Shown: positions 30,773 to 43,016, counted from the stretch's first letter. The stretch is DNA of 64,000 nucleotides from Parastagonospora avenae f. sp. tritici 18332-5 (GCA_022559985.1 JAFJTR010000069.1:62001-126000); one strand, 5' to 3'. A program made the numbers and translations. Notes: generated by a model not told the origin, from the letters alone.

Positions 30773-33015
30773 ATGGCACTCGACAGATTGAAGCAGGCAA
30801 CGTCCCATCTTACCGGACAGGTCGCGCCTCCACATCCCTTTGATCCTCTCAGCGAATTTGAGATCGAGGCAGCTGTCGCACTTGTCCGCAAGGAGCACAG
30901 TGATGTCTTCTTCAATGCTGTCACGTTGTGGGAGCCACGGAAGGCGGAGATGATGAGATGGCTCAAAGACCCCGAAAACACTCAGCGCCCAGCCCGTGTT
31001 GCGGATGTGGTATGCATCGGAAGAGGAAGCAAAGTCTTTGAGAGCATAGTCGACTTGACCGCGAACAAGGTCCTTAGCTGGGATCAGAAAGATGGTGTTC
31101 AACCACTTGTAGGTATTTGTGTGCATTGATATGTTGAATTGTATTGACGGAGAATAGATCACTATGGAAGATCTTCAGATCGTGGAGTCTGTAGTTAGAA
31201 AGGACCCGAAAGTGATTGAGCAATGCGGAATCATTGGAATTCCACCGGGAGACATGCATAAAGTCTATTGTGACCGTAGGTGTAATTATGCCATCCGAAA
31301 TTCTCTTACTAATGTCAAATAGCATGGACAATTGGCTACGATGAGCGTTTTGGCACCAATGTTCGCCTCCAGCAAGCGCTCATGTACTATCGCCCGCACG
31401 TGGATGACAGCCAATACACATATCCACTCGATTTCTGCCCAATCTACAATGCGGATACCCAGGAAATTATCCACATCGATGTCCCGCCAGTGAGACGGCC
31501 GCTCAACCAGGCCCCACCAAACAATTACCATGCATCAGCCATCGAAGCAGAAGGTGGATTCCGCAAGGACCTCAAGCCGATCAACATTACACAGCCAGAG
31601 GGCGTCTCGTTCAAGATGGATGGCAGGTACATTAGCTTTGCCAACTGGAAGCTCCACATTGGCTTCAATTATCGCGAGGGCATGGTACTCTCCAACATCA
31701 CTTTCAACGACAAGGGCACCGTGCGTGACACTTTCTGGCGACTGTCGCTTGCCGAGATGGTGGTTCCATATGGCAATCCAGAACACCCGCATCAGCGCAA
31801 GCATGCTTTCGACCTTGGCGAATATGGTGGTGGTTACATGACCAATTCGTTGAGCCTGGGATGTGATTGCAAGGGTGCAATTCATTACATGGATGCTGCT
31901 TTCGTCAACCGCGCTGGCGCTGCGACCACGATCAAGAACGCGATCTGCATTCACGAAGAAGATGCCGGTATCCTGTTCAAGCATACCGACTTTCGAGACG
32001 ACAGTGTTACCGTGACTCGTGCTCGCAAACTCGTCATCTCGCACGTCTTCACGGCTGCCAACTACGAGTACTGCGTGTACTGGATATTCCACCTCGACGG
32101 GACGATCCAGCTGGAAGTCAAGCTTACTGGTATCTTGAACACATACGCGATGAATCCTGGCGAGGACCTCCATGGATGGGGTACCGAAGTGTACCCAGGT
32201 GTGAACGCACATAACCACCAACATCTCTTCTGCATGCGCATCGACCCGAACATCGATGGGCCAGAAAACACAATCTTCATGGTCGATGCGATGCGGGGTG
32301 AAGGCGAGGTTGGCAGCGCCGAGAACAAATACGGTAATGCTTTCTATGCGAAGAAGACGAAGCTCAGCACCCCTGAGCAGGCTGCAACCGATTACAACGG
32401 AGCCACGAGCCGCACGTGGGAGATGTGCAATGAGAGCAAGCTCAACGCATACAGCAAGAAGCCAGTATCGTATAAGCTCGTCAGTCGAGAAGTTCCAGAA
32501 TTGCTACCCAAGCCGGGTAGTTTGGTGTGGAAGAGAGCGGGCTTCGCGCGCCATGCTGTGCATGTAACAAAATGTACGTATACTTTCTTTTGGATATGGC
32601 AGATGTCCCTACTAACCACCCGCCAGACGACGACGCCCAACTGCACCCCGCCGGCCGGCACGTGCCCCAAACCTCCGGCGAGCCATCCCAAGGCATTCCA
32701 GCCTGGATCGAAGAGAATCCCAACGCGGACCTGACGAACACTGACGTCGTTCTCTGGCACACATTTGGCATCACACATTTCCCCAGTCCAGAGGATTTCC
32801 CGGTCATGCCGGCTGAGCCAATGACGCTGCTGCTCAGGCCACGCAACTTCTTCACGAGGAACCCGTGCTTGGATGTCCCGCCTAGTTATTGCAGCGTGCC
32901 GAGTGGTGTCAAGCAGGGAGGTGGGCTGGTGGATAAGTTGAGTAGATTGGCGTTTGGGGAGAAGAAGGAGCCGGCGACGTGTTGCTCGGGAGAGAAGTTT
33001 GGGGCTGGGGTGTAG
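30773..33015 (+). CDS. Copper amine oxidase (paralogue 1)
   Basis: Four exons (30773-31108, 31158-31275, 31323-32573, 32627-33015; introns 49, 47 and 53 bp) give 697 aa, the usual family length. It oxidises primary amines to aldehydes with H2O2 and ammonia. The catalytic base Asp is in HAFDLGEYGGGY (about 315); the topaquinone precursor Tyr is in FTAANYEYC (about 399); copper ligands are HNHQHLF (His 450 and 452) and the His in VLWHTFGITHFP. The active-site set is complete. N-terminal D2/D3 text is present (DPLSEFEIEAAVALVRKEH). There is no signal peptide, so it is cytosolic or peroxisomal, though the C-terminus lacks a clear PTS1. The C-terminal Cys pair (ATCCSGE) is shared in style with paralogue 2 (GGCCEGKL). 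Confidence 0.94.
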
Positions 33016-33337
33016 TTATTCGATGTGTAGCAATATGTAAAATCAACATCTTAATGATATCGCATTCATCTGATGTGTCCCCATATGTTAAGGGTCTAGC
33101 AACCGAGGAGACGGCACTCCCACGTGCCATGACGTGCCACCCAACGCGAAGCTTAGCTCCGTGCCCCAAGCTTCCTCGAGTCCACCAAACGTCCACACTC
33201 CAACCAGAACACAATGTCAATTTCACAACCCTCCATGCGGCAATAACACAATCCAAATTGCTCAATCAACGAATACCCTCTTTTGATCGAGCTAACAGCA
33301 TGCTCCCGCAATCCTCACCGCCATCCCACCACCCACA
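33016..33337. other. Intergenic, promoter side of carrier gene
   Basis: About 320 bp; no recognised element. Confidence 0.4.
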
Positions 33338-34417
33338 ATGCCCCGCGCATTCCCGCCCGTAGAACAAAACGCCCTCCCCGCCCCGCCCCGCCGCGTCCCC
33401 AAAAGCGCACTTTCCGCCTCTCTAATTGAATCCGTCGCCGGCTTCAGCGCCGGCGTCGTATCCTGCCTCGCCGCACACCCTCTCGACCTGCTCAAGAACC
33501 GGCTGCAGCTGAACACCACCTCGCGCTCACGGCCCGGAGATTCCTTCCGCATACTCTCAGCCGTGGTGAAAGATGAGGGCGGTGTGAAAGCTCTATACCG
33601 CGGACTGTGGCCGAATTTACTGGGCAATAGTCTGGGCTGGGGCTTGTATTTCCTGTTCTATGGGAATTTGAAAGAGGTGTTTCAGAAGCGGAGGGCGGAG
33701 GGCGAACATCTTGGTAGCGCCGAGTTTTTCTCGGCGAGTATTATTGCTGGTGGGTGATATTTGGTTAAGTTTCGGATGACTGAGTGCTGATGTCAAGAAA
33801 GGTCTCCTGACAGGCGCATGCACAAACCCCATCTGGGTCGTCAAAACGCGCATGCTCGAGCGCGGCGCAAACCACCCCTCGGCGTACAAATCCATGTCCT
33901 TTGGCCTGCGCCACGTTTACGAGACGCGCGGCTTGAAAGGACTCTGGGCGGGCTTCATCCCTTCGTCGCTCGGCGTGCTGCATGGCGCGGTGCAATTCAG
34001 TATATACGAGAATATGAAGAAGAGACGTGGTAATCAACTGGGCGGACAAGATCAGTTGAGTAATTGGGAATACGTGTATATGAGCGGTGGAAGTAAACTT
34101 TTGGCTGGTGCCATTACGTACCCGTATCAGCCGATTAGAGCGAGGATGCAGCAGTACAATGCGGCGCAACAGTACACGGGGCTTTTGGATGTTTTGCAGA
34201 AGACTTATAGAAACGAGGGGTTCTTGGCGTTTTATAAAGGGTAAGATGGTATTTGTGGTGTGCTGGTTGGAAGTGCTAATTCGTTTGCAGAGTAATTCCG
34301 AACACACTACGAGTCATTCCGACGACAATTGTTACGTTTGTCGTGTATGAAAACACAAAGCTATATCTGCCGAAGGTTTTCAACGACGAGGAAGAGATGG
34401 CTCATGATGAAGATTGA
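33338..34417 (+). CDS. Mitochondrial carrier, Flx1/folate-FAD carrier-like
   Basis: Three exons (33338-33749, 33802-34240, 34291-34417; introns 52 and 50 bp) give 325 aa. Three carrier repeats are visible by their signatures: HPLDLLKNRLQ (first), NPIWVVKTRML (second) and YPYQPIRARMQ (third). Repeat ends show LYRGLWPNLLG, LWAGFIPSSLGVLHGAVQF and FYKGVIPNTLRVIPTTIVTF. The PIW in repeat 2 and the RVIPTTIVTFVVYE end are typical of the Flx1/SLC25A32 group, which moves FAD or folates into mitochondria. FAD supply is compatible with a flavin-rich oxidative setting, but its neighbours here use topaquinone and heme. Substrate is therefore an inference. Confidence 0.85.
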
Positions 34418-34995
34418 AGAGGTGGATGATAGCGCATTACAGGCTCTGACACAAGCCGGGCCATAGGCCGCACGAATTTTTTTGTTGAAAAATGGTCTCA
34501 AGAGGAAGTTCTTTCGAAAGGAATTCGATTGCATCGCTCAAGGAACGAGGTCATCGCGCATTTCACCGCGTAACCAAGCACCAGCGCCGCCAGGTTCTTC
34601 CAGGATTTGCTGGTATCGCTACACAGGTTACTAAGGCATTAGACAGACCGGACTCGGGGTGCGGGAAACGAATGATTCATTCACCAGCTTATCTCGCTAC
34701 GTCATCTTAGCCATGTCTAGACAGTCGTTGCCGTGGGCACCCACAAACAGCGCACAGCAATCGTCAATACACAGTGCAAACAGGCCGCCGATCGCGCAAT
34801 TTCATTTCACTCATGTAGCCTAGAAGGTCATCGCCAGCACCCGAAGTTTGCTCCTCGTACAATGATAACCCATCTAGTCCCTTCCCACACGACCATCCAC
34901 AATCGTCTATCTCGACAACCTCAACTTTTTTAACATTAAGTTCACGCAGAACTCCGCCTACTTCTAGCATCAACCGAGGAGCCCTCGCATCAGCG
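34418..34995. other. Intergenic, nothing recognised
   Basis: About 580 bp between the carrier and the next gene; no RNA gene or repeat noticed. Confidence 0.4.
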
Positions 34996-36645
34996 ATGCC
35001 TTCATCCCGGCAACCTAGCCTTAGGCGCAAAATTTCGGTGATGTCTATCTTTGGCCGGTCTCGATCTCGATCTCCTCCAGCAGATTCGTCGTCAAGCCCA
35101 CATCCTATAACACCCGTCTCGACAAACTCCTCGATTCCTCGCTCAGATCGTCGGCATACTTCTGGTGGTCTTCGATCTCTATTCCACAAGCAGCGCACTC
35201 GGGAGCCCGACTTTAACATCGTGTCGCCCTCATCTCTAGCTCTCTCGAAACCAGTCCATCATCGAATCTCACGTCTGACTAAAGCTTTCGCGGACTCGAT
35301 GAGTGCGAACCAGCTCTCAAACTTCCTGACGTGGATGCTGTATCACGAGCTTGTCGAACTGCCCAAAAACCCTGATGTGTGGTTCAACCTAGCAGATGCG
35401 GTGCACATGCATGGCTGGATCGCACTGGGAGATTTTCTATCGGAATGCTCCACCTCAATGGACACGAGCTATGGGTTCGATCTTGTGGTTCTGGACTCAA
35501 TCTGTGATCGACTTCAGCTCCAGCGGAGTACTGTTCATGGCTTCTTGATCCAGTTCGCAGACCCCGAGAAGATGGCGTTCTCACAGATCGCCACGCTCGT
35601 CAGCAATGCTACTGCAGAAGAGAAGAGTGAGATCGATGTTTTAGAGGCCGTGCAGTCCAAACTGCTGGAGTTTGCCAAACTGGCTTCACGCATCAAGCCT
35701 ACCCGGGGTTCTATCTACGATGGTTGGCACGCCATGGTCATGAGGCGCATCAATGATCTCTTACGCCTAGTTATCAAGCCGCGCATTGCACATCTATGTT
35801 CCGGCGCTCCGCTCATCACGGCCTCAACATCAGAGGGAGTACCACAGTTTGTGAAGGATGGTATCAAGCTGAACTATCTTTACGAGGTGATGCAGCAGAA
35901 GCGTCCTGTGCCGCTGCACCGCTATGGCATTCATCACCCAGCACCAGACCCAGGGCTCGGCTTTGCAACGCCGCCATCATCACCACCTGATGCACATCCC
36001 GCCCCAACTCCCGAAGCAGACGCGGAGCAATCGATCAATCACTCGTTCCAGCTCATGATCGACAACCGCGATCTTCGCGCTAAAGCGGTCATGCTACAAG
36101 ACGAAGTGAATACACTCCAAGCTTCGAACGACGAGATGGCACACAAATTGGCAGCCAAAGACAACACACCATCCCCTCCCTCCTCACAATCGCCCGCTCG
36201 CGACGAATCCTCACCAACAATACCCCCATTCGGCCCCCTGTACCTCGCACTCTCCTTCCCCCGAACCCGCCCACGCTCCTTCTCCCACGCCACAGCCGAA
36301 AAGCTCGCATCCCAACTCGCCCCCAAGACGCCCACCCACACGCGCCACCGCTCCGAAGCCCTGGTCTGGAAATACCCCGGCGTCTTCGACGCGCTAGACA
36401 CGCCGCCTACGCCTCCTCTTAGGCTCTCGGATCCGGCGACGGGCGAGTTGTTGCTACCTTCGCCGCTGCGTCGGACGGCGCATTCGGGTGGGCGTAGTAG
36501 GAGGAGTGGCATGGTGTTTAGCCAGGCGCAGATGGAGTTTGTGGGGGCTATGAGTGGTGGGGAAGAGGAGGGGGAGGATGGAGGGGATGGGTTAAGGGAG
36601 GGGAGGTTGACGCCTATGCCGGGACGATGGGATTTGGATGAGTAA
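34996..36645 (+). CDS. Hypothetical Ser/Pro-rich protein
   Basis: Single exon, 549 aa; family not recognised. Residues 1-80 are basic and Ser-rich (FGRSRSRSPPADSSSS), fitting a disordered, phosphorylatable leader. Residues about 90-330 are folded and mainly helical by composition (LSNFLTWMLYHELVELPKN, VWFNLADAVHMHGWIALGDF, IDVLEAVQSKLLEFAKLASR). Residues about 355-395 could form a short coiled coil (DLRAKAVMLQDEVNTLQA). The rest is Pro/Ser/Thr-rich with acidic GGEEEGEDGGDG near the end. No catalytic motif, signal peptide or membrane span is seen. Codon use is like its neighbours. Long intronless frame and domain-like composition support a real gene. Confidence 0.7.
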   Translation: MPSSRQPSLRRKISVMSIFGRSRSRSPPADSSSSPHPITPVSTNSSIPRSDRRHTSGGLRSLFHKQRTREPDFNIVSPSSLALSKPVHHRISRLTKAFADSMSANQLSNFLTWMLYHELVELPKNPDVWFNLADAVHMHGWIALGDFLSECSTSMDTSYGFDLVVLDSICDRLQLQRSTVHGFLIQFADPEKMAFSQIATLVSNATAEEKSEIDVLEAVQSKLLEFAKLASRIKPTRGSIYDGWHAMVMRRINDLLRLVIKPRIAHLCSGAPLITASTSEGVPQFVKDGIKLNYLYEVMQQKRPVPLHRYGIHHPAPDPGLGFATPPSSPPDAHPAPTPEADAEQSINHSFQLMIDNRDLRAKAVMLQDEVNTLQASNDEMAHKLAAKDNTPSPPSSQSPARDESSPTIPPFGPLYLALSFPRTRPRSFSHATAEKLASQLAPKTPTHTRHRSEALVWKYPGVFDALDTPPTPPLRLSDPATGELLLPSPLRRTAHSGGRSRRSGMVFSQAQMEFVGAMSGGEEEGEDGGDGLREGRLTPMPGRWDLDE

Positions 36646-36871
36646 GTTGTTTTGGTGGGGTGGAGATGGATTGGGATATGAGAATTGATTGGGAGATGGG
36701 TTGCATAGATGGATGGCAGATGACGTGCCATAGAGTTGCTCGAAGACATGTTGCTCAAGAAGACTGTCAAGATTAATTGAAACGTTAAACTGAAAAGTTT
36801 CCTTCATGGTAAGTATTTTCAATGAATTGGTGTTGCCCTGACAGGGATATTATTACGAGCACTTTGGAAAC

Positions 36872-38588
36872 CTAAGCCTCAGTCGGTCCACCGCAAGGAC
36901 CGTCTTCTGCTACGATATCCATCGCCTTTTCTGATCCTGAGAACATGATGTGCCACTTCTTGGAAACATCCCTGGGGCAAAGCTCTATCTCAATGTCCTC
37001 ATCAGGAATGGGGAATCCCGACTGAGCAGGCGTGTTATCACATTTAGGCTCAAGCCACGTCCCCTTAACAGGTGTGACATCAAATCGAAGCACCATGAGT
37101 GCCGCGAAAACCATGATCTCGTTGCTTGCAAAATGTCGACCCGGACAAAGTATATGCCCGCCACCAAAGGCACGGAACGCAACGCGATTTGGCTTCTTGC
37201 GGCCTATAGTAGGCCTGCGGGCGAAACGCATATAGTCGAACTCGCCAGCATCATCACCCCATGCTGCAGCGTCGCTGTGCTGCACAGTAGCTGGGATCAT
37301 GAGCATGCTTCCTTTCTTCAGGAGATAGCGATCTTCCAAGCGCACGTCTTCAATAAGCACGCGTGGACCAGGATTGACAGCGCGGAAACGCATCGTCTCT
37401 TGGAAAGTACTCATGAGGATCGGACAGGACGTTCGGATGGCGGCTAGATCAATGGAGTGGACGGCATTTCCCACATCGTCATGCTCTTCATGAACAAGAG
37501 CTAAAATCTCGCGCCGTACATCGGTCAGAACTCGGTTGTCGGAGAAGATGTGGTACAGCATCCACAGAGCACAAGGCGTAGTATTGCCTAGCACGGCGAA
37601 CGTGTTTCCAAGCTCGCCACGAGCAATGTCTTCGATGCTGAGGCCGAACTGGTCGTGATGATGCTCGAAGCGCATGCGCACAAGACCCGACGCAGTTTTA
37701 TGACCGCCGTTGCGCATGTATTCCAGCATGGCAGCAGCAACCGTCTCACGGGCCTGTCGAAGCTTTGGGAAAAGTACAGACGAGAATGGAAATATTGAGA
37801 AAGTCAAGAAGCCAGCTTCGAAAGTCCTGTGACTGGAGTTAGATGCGAACGAACGGGAAAGACGAAATTGCACGCACCTCCAAGCTTCGGCAACAACAGG
37901 GTCGCGATACGGGTTTTGAGGGCCCCACACAGCTTCAGTCGTTGCTGTGACCATCATCTGGCGTGACCATTGAGACAATTCCAGCCTGACGACTCCCTTT
38001 GCCTGAAGCTTGTCAACTTCCTCTGCGAGGACCTCGACGGACCGTTTGTTGATTGCATCAAGGTCCTTTCCGGGACTCATGGCGGGTAGGATGTATTTTG
38101 GCCAGCCAACACTGAAGCCATGCTCGCTTGTCAGATCTTGATGCATGATTTTGACTGCCTCCTTGCTCATGCCAACAGTAATGCCGGCATTAGCCGCGAT
38201 CGCGGCGAAGCTGACAATGCGCCACTGCTTTTGTAACAGAGGAATGAGGTGTGTTGAATTGACAATGTACATCCTGATGAAAGGCAGACGTAAGGTGTAT
38301 ATGGGTAGTCCATACTCGTTCCTAACACGGTATGAGCACGTGAAGGGAGAGCATCAATATCTAGACTTATGGTATATATTGATGCATAGTGCGTTTGGGT
38401 CGAATTTACCTTAATCGAATGTGGAACTTGGTCTTTTCCCTGACCATGCCTATCAAAGGGCGGATAAATGGAAGACTCGTCAAGAGTGCTGGCGGTTCAC
38501 TCGTGTCCTGCGTGAGTCTAAGCAGAAGGCGAAGGAACAGGTAAGTGGACGCGATACCGCCTGTAACCAAGGCCACGATGGACACCAT
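36872..38588 (-). CDS. Cytochrome P450 monooxygenase
   Basis: Three exons, 38588-38410, 38321-37878 and 37826-36872 (introns 88 and 51 bp), give 525 aa. The N-terminal anchor is MVSIVALVTGGIASTYLFLR followed by a Pro-containing hinge. WPKYILPAMSPGKDLDA is a B-C-region motif of the fungal CYP7/CYP8-like group. The K-helix ExxR is ETMRFR, and the heme loop FGGGHILCPGRHFA places the thiolate Cys at about 435. The I-helix segment GNTFAVLGNTTPCALW replaces the classical AGxDTT, as in CYP7/8-type enzymes. The 51-bp second intron is in frame and lacks a stop, so unspliced mRNA would add 17 residues. Substrate unknown. It is convergent with the 34996 gene. Confidence 0.9.
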
Positions 38589-39180
38589 GGCTGGCAGTTG
38601 ATGTTCCAAGCGGCAGTCGGGCAAAAAGGGGGTTGTGGAGGATAGAAAATGACCAGAACGTAGCAGGTTCGTTGTTTCCTTGTTGTTGTCGTCGTGGACG
38701 TGGGACGGGAGACCCGACAACATCTGGTCTAACGTTATCCATAAGTTAGTGCGCGACCACGCCGCACTTCACTTTTACCGCAACGGTGACACGAATGAAG
38801 TGCCATGCACTAAGCCACAACTCTCCACGGGCACAACAGGCGTAAAACTCGCCCCGGTCAATCTGACGTTGGCTTTTTAGGTGCCCAGTGATGACAATAA
38901 GATCGAGCTGGCGGACAAACTCCGTAAATCTCTGCTTCAGTAGCATTTTCGTGAGCTTACATATCCATTTGACGTTGATGCATGAGGCGGCGGACTTCTG
39001 TCGAACCCACAGCTGGAGAGTGTTAAAGTGTTTGACCTTTGTATAAAGCTTATCGTGCCTTTAAGACAGTACTAACAGTCCTCTAACTATCACATCAGGT
39101 TGTGGCAATGAAGCATACAGTAGAACATAAGGTCGATACAAGCTAGAAATTACAGTTACTCCTCCATCGAAGATGTAACG

Positions 39181-39219
39181 AGAGAGAGAGAGAGAGAGAG
39201 AGTGTGTGTGTGTGTGTGT
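39181..39219. repeat. Compound microsatellite (AG)n(TG)n
   Basis: Eleven AG units followed directly by about eight TG units. Confidence 0.95.
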
Positions 39220-39689
39220 AGTTCAGACCCTGTCGGATCGTGAGTATCGGTAGGGACGTCGTCTGCTCAACACTGACCGCCCAGCTGACTCGATCCTTCT
39301 TCGATCCTACTTCGGCTCGACTTGTGTTACGCTCAGGTATACTTTCGTAGCACCCACGTTCATAGATTAATCAATACCAATATACCAGTCACCAGAAGAA
39401 CCTCGTTGTTGTTATTCACCCGTACGATCGTACAAGGCCTACCAACAGACCCTGTAGTTGGTTGATTGTGACAGTGCGCTGGAGGTCGACTTCGAATCAA
39501 TCAGTCGTCCGAGTTTTGAAGGAACAGCCCTGAGAGCTCCGGTGAGTCTTAGCCTCGTCAGCGTACGAGTCAGACAATCCAATGTGTGTATATGAAATAC
39601 CTATAGGTTAAGTCTATTTTGACTAAAACAGTAAATTTGGTAACCTTCCTGGTGATTCACTACGACTCGGTGATGTATATTTCTGTAAA

Positions 39690-39693
39690 TATA
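39690..39693 (+). promoter_or_regulatory. TATA element of 5S rRNA gene
   Basis: TATA at -29 to -26 relative to 39719. Neurospora 5S genes are known to need a TATA box at about this place. Confidence 0.55.
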
Positions 39694-39718
39694 ATGTTTA
39701 TACAAAGTCCTTTCTTTC

Positions 39719-39838
39719 ACATACGACCATAGGGCGTTGAATACAAGGCTTCCCGTCCGCTCAGCCATGTTTAAGCAGCGCACCGGCGGATTAGTAGTCA
39801 GGCGGGTGACCACTGGCGAATCTCCGCTGTTGTATGTT
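39719..39838 (+). rRNA. 5S ribosomal RNA
   Basis: About 120 nt starting ACATACGACCATAGGG and ending GCTGTTGTATGT, so the ends pair (ACATAC with GTATGT). Universal 5S text is present: TCCCGTCCGCTC, GTAGTCAGGCGGGTGACC and ACTGGCGAATC. Helix II/III changes are compensated (GCGTTG opposite CAGCGC), which argues for a functional copy. An oligo-T run follows at once. Filamentous ascomycetes often carry 5S genes dispersed singly rather than in the rDNA unit. Antisense translation of this gene yields a spurious peptide that should not be annotated. Confidence 0.92.
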
Positions 39839-40789
39839 TTTGCCGTTTTTTTGCCCACAAAGCAGTACACTTTGAGTCTCAGGCTCCTCGGTTATTTAGA
39901 GACTCTTCAGCTGTTCTCCTACGACGCGTACAGTTCGCTTAAGCTTTGTTAATTATAGCTAAGTTATTGTTAACGCAAACTAAAGACCAATACTACTATC
40001 TTTCAGTTTCTTGACTTGCTTTTGCTGTAACAGACATAAGCACGACATATACGCTACTTCTAGCTAGGGCACATGTTTCAATTTTTGAACACGATGTATT
40101 CTTCCGCCGTGCAGCTGTGGGGCTAGGCCAATTCTCACTTTAGTTACCGCTTCAGAAAATCCGCATCGCAGTAGCGCGAAAGCATTAGTGTTCAAAAGCA
40201 ACCCCATTGAGCAGACAGCAGAACCATGTTCGCAAAATGAATTGATGCCAGCGGTACTAATGGTTGAAGAACAAACATTGCGCCAAGCTCTGCGTAGACG
40301 AAATCTGGCGTCCTACAAATCCTTTGATCATGAATCACTACATAAGAGAGGGTCTTGATCTCAATCCTAGTTGGGTTTTGTACGAACGATAAGACATCTA
40401 GATCTTCGTATCTGACAGTCGTTGCCGACCTGACTGGCCGTGTGCAGCATCGCAGAATGTAACCGAATTGCGGAGGCGGACCTTGCCTGACTAGGAAAGT
40501 ACAGCCGATTCTCTCTCCCACGACACCTCACACGTATCGCGTTGCGCTATCATCCTGGCACCGCTATCTTGTCAGCGTCTGTGCTCCACGCCGTATCTTC
40601 AAGATGCGGAAACGTAAAGCATTGGTTGCGCCGTGGTGGGCCGAAGCTCGACAAGTATAAGAAGAAGCTTTCCCTCGAGACCCTCCTAACTTCTCACACG
40701 ACGTTCTTCACAAGTGTAGGTGCTACTTGACAACGTATATCGTCTGTCACCGATTTTCACTCTTCTTTACATAGGCTTAAGTTGACAAT
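39839..40789. other. Intergenic, nothing recognised
   Basis: About 950 bp. A 109-codon minus-strand frame (40192-40521) has no family feature and is not called. TATAAG at 40657-40662 may serve amine oxidase 2. Confidence 0.4.
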
Positions 40790-42915
40790 ATGGCCATCCA
40801 TCCCTTCAAGAACTTAACCGTAGAGGAGACACGCATTGCCCGCGATGTCGCTCTTTCTTTACATGCTGATACCGTCGTCGACTTCCGAGAGATCTTCCTC
40901 CAAGAGCCAGAGAAGGAGAAGATGAAGCAATACCTCGAGTTAGAGCATGCATCCCGACCTGGGCAATCTCCGACTTCAAAACAACCACCTCGGTTAGCAA
41001 AATGCATGTACGACGTCATCGGCTCCGACAAAATCCCGGCTTACCATGAGTCTGTTATCGACGTCGAGCTGAAACGGAGGGTCAAGCATACAGTTGTCGG
41101 AAAGGAGCACCAGGCTAGCCTTACTCTTTGGGAGTTCCAGACGCTCGTTGAGGCGTGTAAGAAGAGCAAAGAGTTCCAAGATGCGATTGCCGAGTTCAAG
41201 CTTCCTTCAGGGTTCGAACTTGTCGTTGAGCCATGGTCAGTTGTACGATCAGTTGTAATCATAGATGATCACTAATTTCTGGCAGGCCATATGGCGGTCT
41301 TGACATTGGCGCAGAAAACCGACGCTACTTTCAGGGACTGTGCTTTGCGCAAGATATGAACAACAAGAACGCTGATTCAAACTTTTACGCATATCCCATT
41401 CCAATTATCCCGGTCATGGACGCACACAAGAAGGAAATCGTCCGCATTGATCGATTAGCAACGGGTGGTAAAGGCGACAGCATGACTGGACAGACATGTT
41501 CAGAACGCGTGCTAGACCATTGCACACCAGCGGAGTACGTACCGGAGATGGTAAAAGGCGGAATTCGACAAGACGTCAAGCCCATCAATATCACGCAGCC
41601 AGAAGGACCCTCATTCAGGGTCATCGACGAATCACTTGTCGAATGGCAAAAGTGGAGCTTCCGTGTTTCATTCAACCCACGAGAGGGAGCTGTTCTTCAT
41701 GATGTCAACTACGATGGTCGGAGCATCATGTACCGTATGAGCATCAGCGAGATGACAGTGCCGTATGCGGACGCTCGTGCACCTTTCCACCGCAAACAAG
41801 CTTTCGATTTCGGTGATGGCGGTGCTGGAAACTGCGCAAACAATCTATCCCTCGGCTGTGACTGCTTAGGCGCCATCAAATACTTTGATGCCGTCATTGT
41901 GGGATCTGATGGAGAGCCCAAAGTACACCCCAATGTTGTCTGTCTACATGAACAAGACAACGGCATCGGCTGGAAGGTATGTACACCACTCGATCCAGTT
42001 ATATTCATCAAACCTGACACCTTTTAGCACACAAACTGGCGCACTGGACGTGCGGTTGTCACGCGCATGCGAGAACTCGTGGTACAGTTCATCATCACAT
42101 TAGCCAACTACGAATATGTTTTTGCATACAAGCTGGACACAGCCGGTGGCATCACCCTTGAAACCCGCGCAACCGGCATTGTTTCCGTCGTCAACATCGA
42201 CCCAGGCAAGACATCCGACTACGGCAACGTCGTCTCGAACGGCATACTCGCTCAAAACCACCAACACATTTTCGCCGCACGTTTTGATCCTGCAATCGAC
42301 GGCCACAACAACACTGTCACATACGAAGAGTCACATTCAGTTCCTATGAACGCACAAACAAACCCCAACGGCAACTACTACGAAGTTCGTAAGACGGTCG
42401 TGGCCGAGTCCGCAGGTTTGGATGCCAACCCCGTCGACCACCGCGTTTTCAAAATCACCAATCCAACTAAGAAGAACAAGATCAGCGGCAAGCCAGTCTC
42501 ATACAAATTCGAACCATTGCCGACTCAGAGAATACTCGCAGCACCAGGCAGCATACAGGCTAACCGCGCACTGTTCACGAACCACCATGTCTGGGTCACA
42601 AAGTACCACGATGACGAGCTGTACGCTGCGGGTAACTACACGATGCAAAGTCAGATAGAAAAGGGTGGCGTGCACGACATGGTGGCACGGAAAGAGAAGG
42701 TAGATAACGAGGACCTCGTCGTGTGGAACGTGTTTGGCTTGACGCACAATCCAAGGGTGGAGGACTGGCCGGTCATGCCAGTTGAGATTTACCAGCTACA
42801 GTACAAGCCAAGTGACTTCTTCGAGAGGAACCCGGCGATTGATATGCCGGGTCAGAAGAATGAAGCGAGTGTGTTGATTGGGAAGGAAGGCGGGTGCTGT
42901 GAGGGAAAGTTGTAG
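40790..42915 (+). CDS. Copper amine oxidase (paralogue 2)
   Basis: Three exons (40790-41235, 41286-41976, 42028-42915; introns 50 and 51 bp) give 674 aa. The catalytic Asp is in QAFDFGDGGAGN, the topaquinone Tyr in ITLANYEYV (about 407), the copper His pair in QNHQHIF (457 and 459), and the third His in WNVFGLTHNPR. Shared text with paralogue 1 (INITQPEG, LSLGCDCLGAI, GKPVSYKF, DWPVMP) shows homology, but identity is clearly moderate and intron positions differ, so this is an old pair. The C-terminus GKL is close to, but not, a consensus peroxisomal SKL. The first donor GTCAGT is weaker than usual, yet phase and homology demand it. Active enzyme expected. Confidence 0.93.
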
Positions 42916-43016
42916 ATAGAAATCTTGACACGAGTTACGAATGAAATGTATGATTCTATCACAACCGGAAGCGTTCAGGATTGCATCATTGTGCTAAGAA
43001 ACATGTGATCCCAATT

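Larger units (their letters stand above)
38589..39718. other. Intergenic with microsatellite, upstream of 5S rRNA
   Basis: About 1.1 kb. Contains the compound microsatellite below. The segment about 39015-39420 begins TGTTAAAGTG and has LTR-like texture, but no matching end or second copy is visible. Confidence 0.4.

Noticed and set aside
31535..32224. Minus-strand frame of 229 codons
   Set aside because: Antisense shadow of amine oxidase 1, whose active-site motifs are all on the plus strand.
39015..39420. Possible solo LTR starting TGTTAAAGTG
   Set aside because: No matching end, target duplication, primer-binding site or second copy in the window; texture alone is not enough.
39601..39870. 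89-codon minus-strand frame with a repeat-protein look (NSGDSPVV...)
   Set aside because: It is the antisense translation of the 5S rRNA gene, a known source of spurious predicted proteins.
40192..40521. 109-codon minus-strand frame
   Set aside because: No recognisable domain, no promoter or splice support; kept as intergenic.
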